From Thermoplasmata archaeon (GTDB taxonomy: Archaea > Thermoplasmatota > Thermoplasmata > Thermoplasmatales > GCA-001856825): a stretch of DNA of 64,000 nucleotides. The notes beneath the pieces were generated by a model. It was not told where the DNA came from. It ran no database searches and worked only from the letters and a program-made list of their open reading frames with translations. The DNA is taken from contig JAJYUV010000003.1 of NCBI GenBank assembly GCA_021792355.1, forward strand, positions 106,625-170,624. The letters are read 5' to 3'. Every line of letters begins with the position of its first letter. Within the stretch, counting starts at the first letter, position 1. Of the stretch, positions 62,024 through 64,000 are shown piece by piece. The position numbers were made by a program, and so were the translations under genes.

Positions 62024-62214
62024 GACAAGAGTGATTGCGAAGTAGTAGATAAAAATAGGCTATGATAACGGTCAAATGCATCAGCTAAAACTGATTTGTG
62101 TCACAACACAGTAAGAGACGCTTCGTACGCCCAACGATTTCAAGGGAAGACGAAGTGAAATTAATTCCTAGCCTTTTTATAGTTTTGATTGTTATGGATG
62201 AAAGAGTGGGATAC

Positions 62215-62985
62215 ATGCAAAAAGGGGACTTCATCAAACTGCAATTCGACACCTATACAGAAGACGGGAAGTTAGTAGAAACCACAGACGAGAAAAAGGC
62301 TAAAGACAGTGGTATTTATGACGAGCATTCTTCATATAAACCAATAGTTACTATACTCGGGTCTGGAAGACTTCTCAAGGATCTCGAGGACGATATACAG
62401 AAAGCTAATGTTGGAGAAGAAAAAGAGCTAACGCTTCCCCCTGAAAAGGCCTTTGGGGTCAGGGATACAAACAGCGTCAGGGTGACTTCGTACAGAGAGG
62501 TCGAGAGATCCCTTATGGAGGAGGAAAAGAGAGCTGGGAGGAGTGGGAAAGATGTATACCCAGAGCCAGGAAAGATGGTAAGAATAGGAGACAAGTACGG
62601 AAAGATTATGACAGTTACTGCGGGACGGGTAGTGGTCGACTTTAATCACCCACTTGCCGGTAAATCAATAAAGTACAACTACAAGGTTCTTGAGAAAATA
62701 GATGGGGAAGAAAACAAAGTTGCAGCCATCATAGAGATCAATTTCTCGAAGGACAATGACAAATTCAAGATCGAAACCGGAGACCAGATAACGATAACTA
62801 TTCCTGATTCGGCAAAGATAGATGATTCGTGGCCCCTAGCAAAATTCGCAATAGTTGGTGCAATAAGGGAATACGTTGCCAACAAAACGGTCATTTTCAA
62901 AGAAATTTTTGAGAAAAGAGTTGAAGAAAAGAAGGAAGAAGAGAAAAAGGTGGAACCAGAATCGCAGGCAAAGGCCACCAGTTGA
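62215..62985 (+). CDS. Long archaeal FKBP-type peptidyl-prolyl isomerase
   Basis: 256 residues from ATG 62215. Earlier ATGs exist at 62194, and a frame to 62098 is open, but a TATA box CTTTTTATAG (62173-62182) puts the start of transcription near 62204. Begins QKGDFIKLQFDTYTEDGKLVETT like other archaeal long FKBPs, with the insert (IF) domain and a C-terminal domain. Prolyl isomerase and chaperone in the cytosol. Lys/Glu-rich tail. Ends 9 bp before aRF1. Confidence 0.9.
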   Translation: MQKGDFIKLQFDTYTEDGKLVETTDEKKAKDSGIYDEHSSYKPIVTILGSGRLLKDLEDDIQKANVGEEKELTLPPEKAFGVRDTNSVRVTSYREVERSLMEEEKRAGRSGKDVYPEPGKMVRIGDKYGKIMTVTAGRVVVDFNHPLAGKSIKYNYKVLEKIDGEENKVAAIIEINFSKDNDKFKIETGDQITITIPDSAKIDDSWPLAKFAIVGAIREYVANKTVIFKEIFEKRVEEKKEEEKKVEPESQAKATS

Positions 62986-62994
62986 CGGAGAGAG

Positions 62995-64000
62995 ATGTCT
63001 GGACTAGAACAGAACAAGAAGGATATTGAAAAATCTTTGAAGGAGTATCAGTTCAAGAAGTACGTAGATCAGATCAAGAGATTAGAAGGAAGAGGTACTG
63101 AGCTTATATCCGTTTACGTTCCTCCCGAGAGACAGATTAGCGACGTCGTGGCCTATTTGAGGGATGAATATTCCACTTCAAGCAACATCAAAAGCAAGAC
63201 CACCAGAAAGAACGTTACAACAGCTATCGAAAGCATAATGAGCAAACTTAGATACTACAAGGCTCCTCCTGAACACGGGCTAGCAATTTTTGTCGGATAC
63301 GTGCCTACAAGGGGAGATAAAAGTGATATGGTATCGTACTTTATCGAACCCCCCCAATCCGTGACAAGCTTCCTCTACAGGTGCGATTCAAAATTCTATC
63401 TCGATCCAATTCTTCCTATGTTAGAGAAGAAGGAGGTCTATGGCCTGATAGTTATCGATAGAGCTGAAGCTACGGTGGGGCTTCTTAGAGGCTCAAGAAT
63501 CGAGGCAATAGAAAACAAGGATTCTCAGGTCCCCAGCAAGCATCACCAGGGGGGACAGAGTTCGAGAAGGTATGAAAGGCTGATAGAACTGGCAGCCCAT
63601 GAATTTTTCACAAAAATAGGCGAGTTGGCATCGACAGCCTTTCTTAGGGAGCAGGGATTGAAGGGAGTCCTGATCGGAGGCCCAGGGTCAACAAAGGACT
63701 TCTTCTACAAACACGGCTATCTTCAGTACCAAATTCAAGAGAAGGTCATAGATCTTTATGATGTGGGTTACACTAACGAATACGGCCTGAAGGAGCTGGT
63801 AGACAAGGCGTCTCAAACTCTCAACAACCTAGAGATTGCAAAGGAGAAGAAGATTATAGAAAGGTTGCTCGTTGAAATAAAGAAGGGGACGGGTCTTGCC
63901 GCCTATGGGGACAGGGAAGTGACGGAAGCTCTGAAGCAGGGAAGGGTTGATACTCTGATCATCTCGAAGGGGCTCAGGAAATTGAAGTTCAATTACAGAT
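62995..64000 (+). CDS. prf1: Archaeal peptide chain release factor aRF1 (3'-truncated by window)
   Basis: 335 codons are in view; the gene runs off the right edge. NIKS at residues 64-67 reads stop codons and GGQ at 186-188 in KHHQGGQSSRR triggers peptide release, both at the expected places. ATG with a purine-rich GGAGAG upstream, 9 bp after the FKBP stop. One factor reads all three stop codons in archaea. Confidence 0.97.
   Translation, partial: MSGLEQNKKDIEKSLKEYQFKKYVDQIKRLEGRGTELISVYVPPERQISDVVAYLRDEYSTSSNIKSKTTRKNVTTAIESIMSKLRYYKAPPEHGLAIFVGYVPTRGDKSDMVSYFIEPPQSVTSFLYRCDSKFYLDPILPMLEKKEVYGLIVIDRAEATVGLLRGSRIEAIENKDSQVPSKHHQGGQSSRRYERLIELAAHEFFTKIGELASTAFLREQGLKGVLIGGPGSTKDFFYKHGYLQYQIQEKVIDLYDVGYTNEYGLKELVDKASQTLNNLEIAKEKKIIERLLVEIKKGTGLAAYGDREVTEALKQGRVDTLIISKGLRKLKFNYR

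Noticed and set aside
1..64000. CRISPR arrays, IS elements or rRNA genes
   Set aside because: No regularly spaced repeats, transposase genes with terminal inverted repeats, or rRNA sequence were seen.

Overview
The window is a gene-dense stretch of an archaeal chromosome, most likely from an acidophilic, aerobic, heterotrophic member of the Thermoplasmata. The evidence is an archaeal release factor aRF1, a long archaeal FKBP, Nep1 and RNase P RNA of archaeal type, TATA boxes about 26 bases upstream of start codons (many genes look leaderless), a thermopsin-type acid protease with other secreted, N-glycosylation-site-rich proteins, and a cupredoxin/CuA/heme-copper oxidase operon. The lineage is an inference; no 16S rRNA is present.

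Layout. 1-5.2 kb: a partial esterase, a MarR/MFS efflux pair, an IF2B-fold protein, a CinA-like protein and a small helical (possibly GINS-like) protein. 5.2-7.9 kb: an unusual module with a candidate structured RNA, a perfect 12-bp inverted repeat, a 31-codon membrane-peptide ORF, a repeated half-site and two tandem paralogous zinc-finger/winged-helix regulators. 8.0-17.7 kb: housekeeping genes, including tRNA-Arg(GCG) overlapped by a Pcc1-like KEOPS subunit with no ordinary start codon, a GTPase-less EF-Tu-like protein, a PadR-ABC transporter unit, Mrp, Nep1, PurD, ScpB, RNase P RNA and a histidine phosphatase.

17.8-25.4 kb: a 7.6-kb integrated element in the 3' end of tRNA-Arg(TCT), bounded by a 15-bp direct repeat. 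It has a tyrosine integrase at the right end, a divergently transcribed regulator at the left, and one tightly overlapping rightward operon (AbrB-like protein, replication-type P-loop ATPase, several unknown small proteins, and a FtsK/Zot-like ATPase fused to an HTH). The convergent junction carries a set of palindromes. No capsid, relaxase or transposase gene is recognisable, so an integrated plasmid or virus-like plasmid of unknown family is the best reading.

25.8-37.9 kb: membrane proteins, a penicillin-acylase-family enzyme, a class V aminotransferase, leucyl aminopeptidase, a cation/proton antiporter, a second ABC transporter, a heme-oxygenase-fold oxidase and an SDR. 38-48 kb: the respiratory region, with a Rieske/cytochrome b pair, a CPBP-type membrane protein, a membrane polyferredoxin, and a six-gene operon for a short-subunit-II (B-family-like) heme-copper oxidase with a cupredoxin, heme O synthase and an unknown multi-spanning protein carrying a CQCE motif. 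48.2-64 kb: PP2C phosphatase, thermopsin, a heterodimeric ABC exporter with one degenerate ATP site, an LhgO-type oxidase, a STAND/TPR regulator, membrane and beta-helix secreted proteins separated by a palindromic operator, tRNA-Gln(CTG), FKBP, and the first 335 codons of aRF1.
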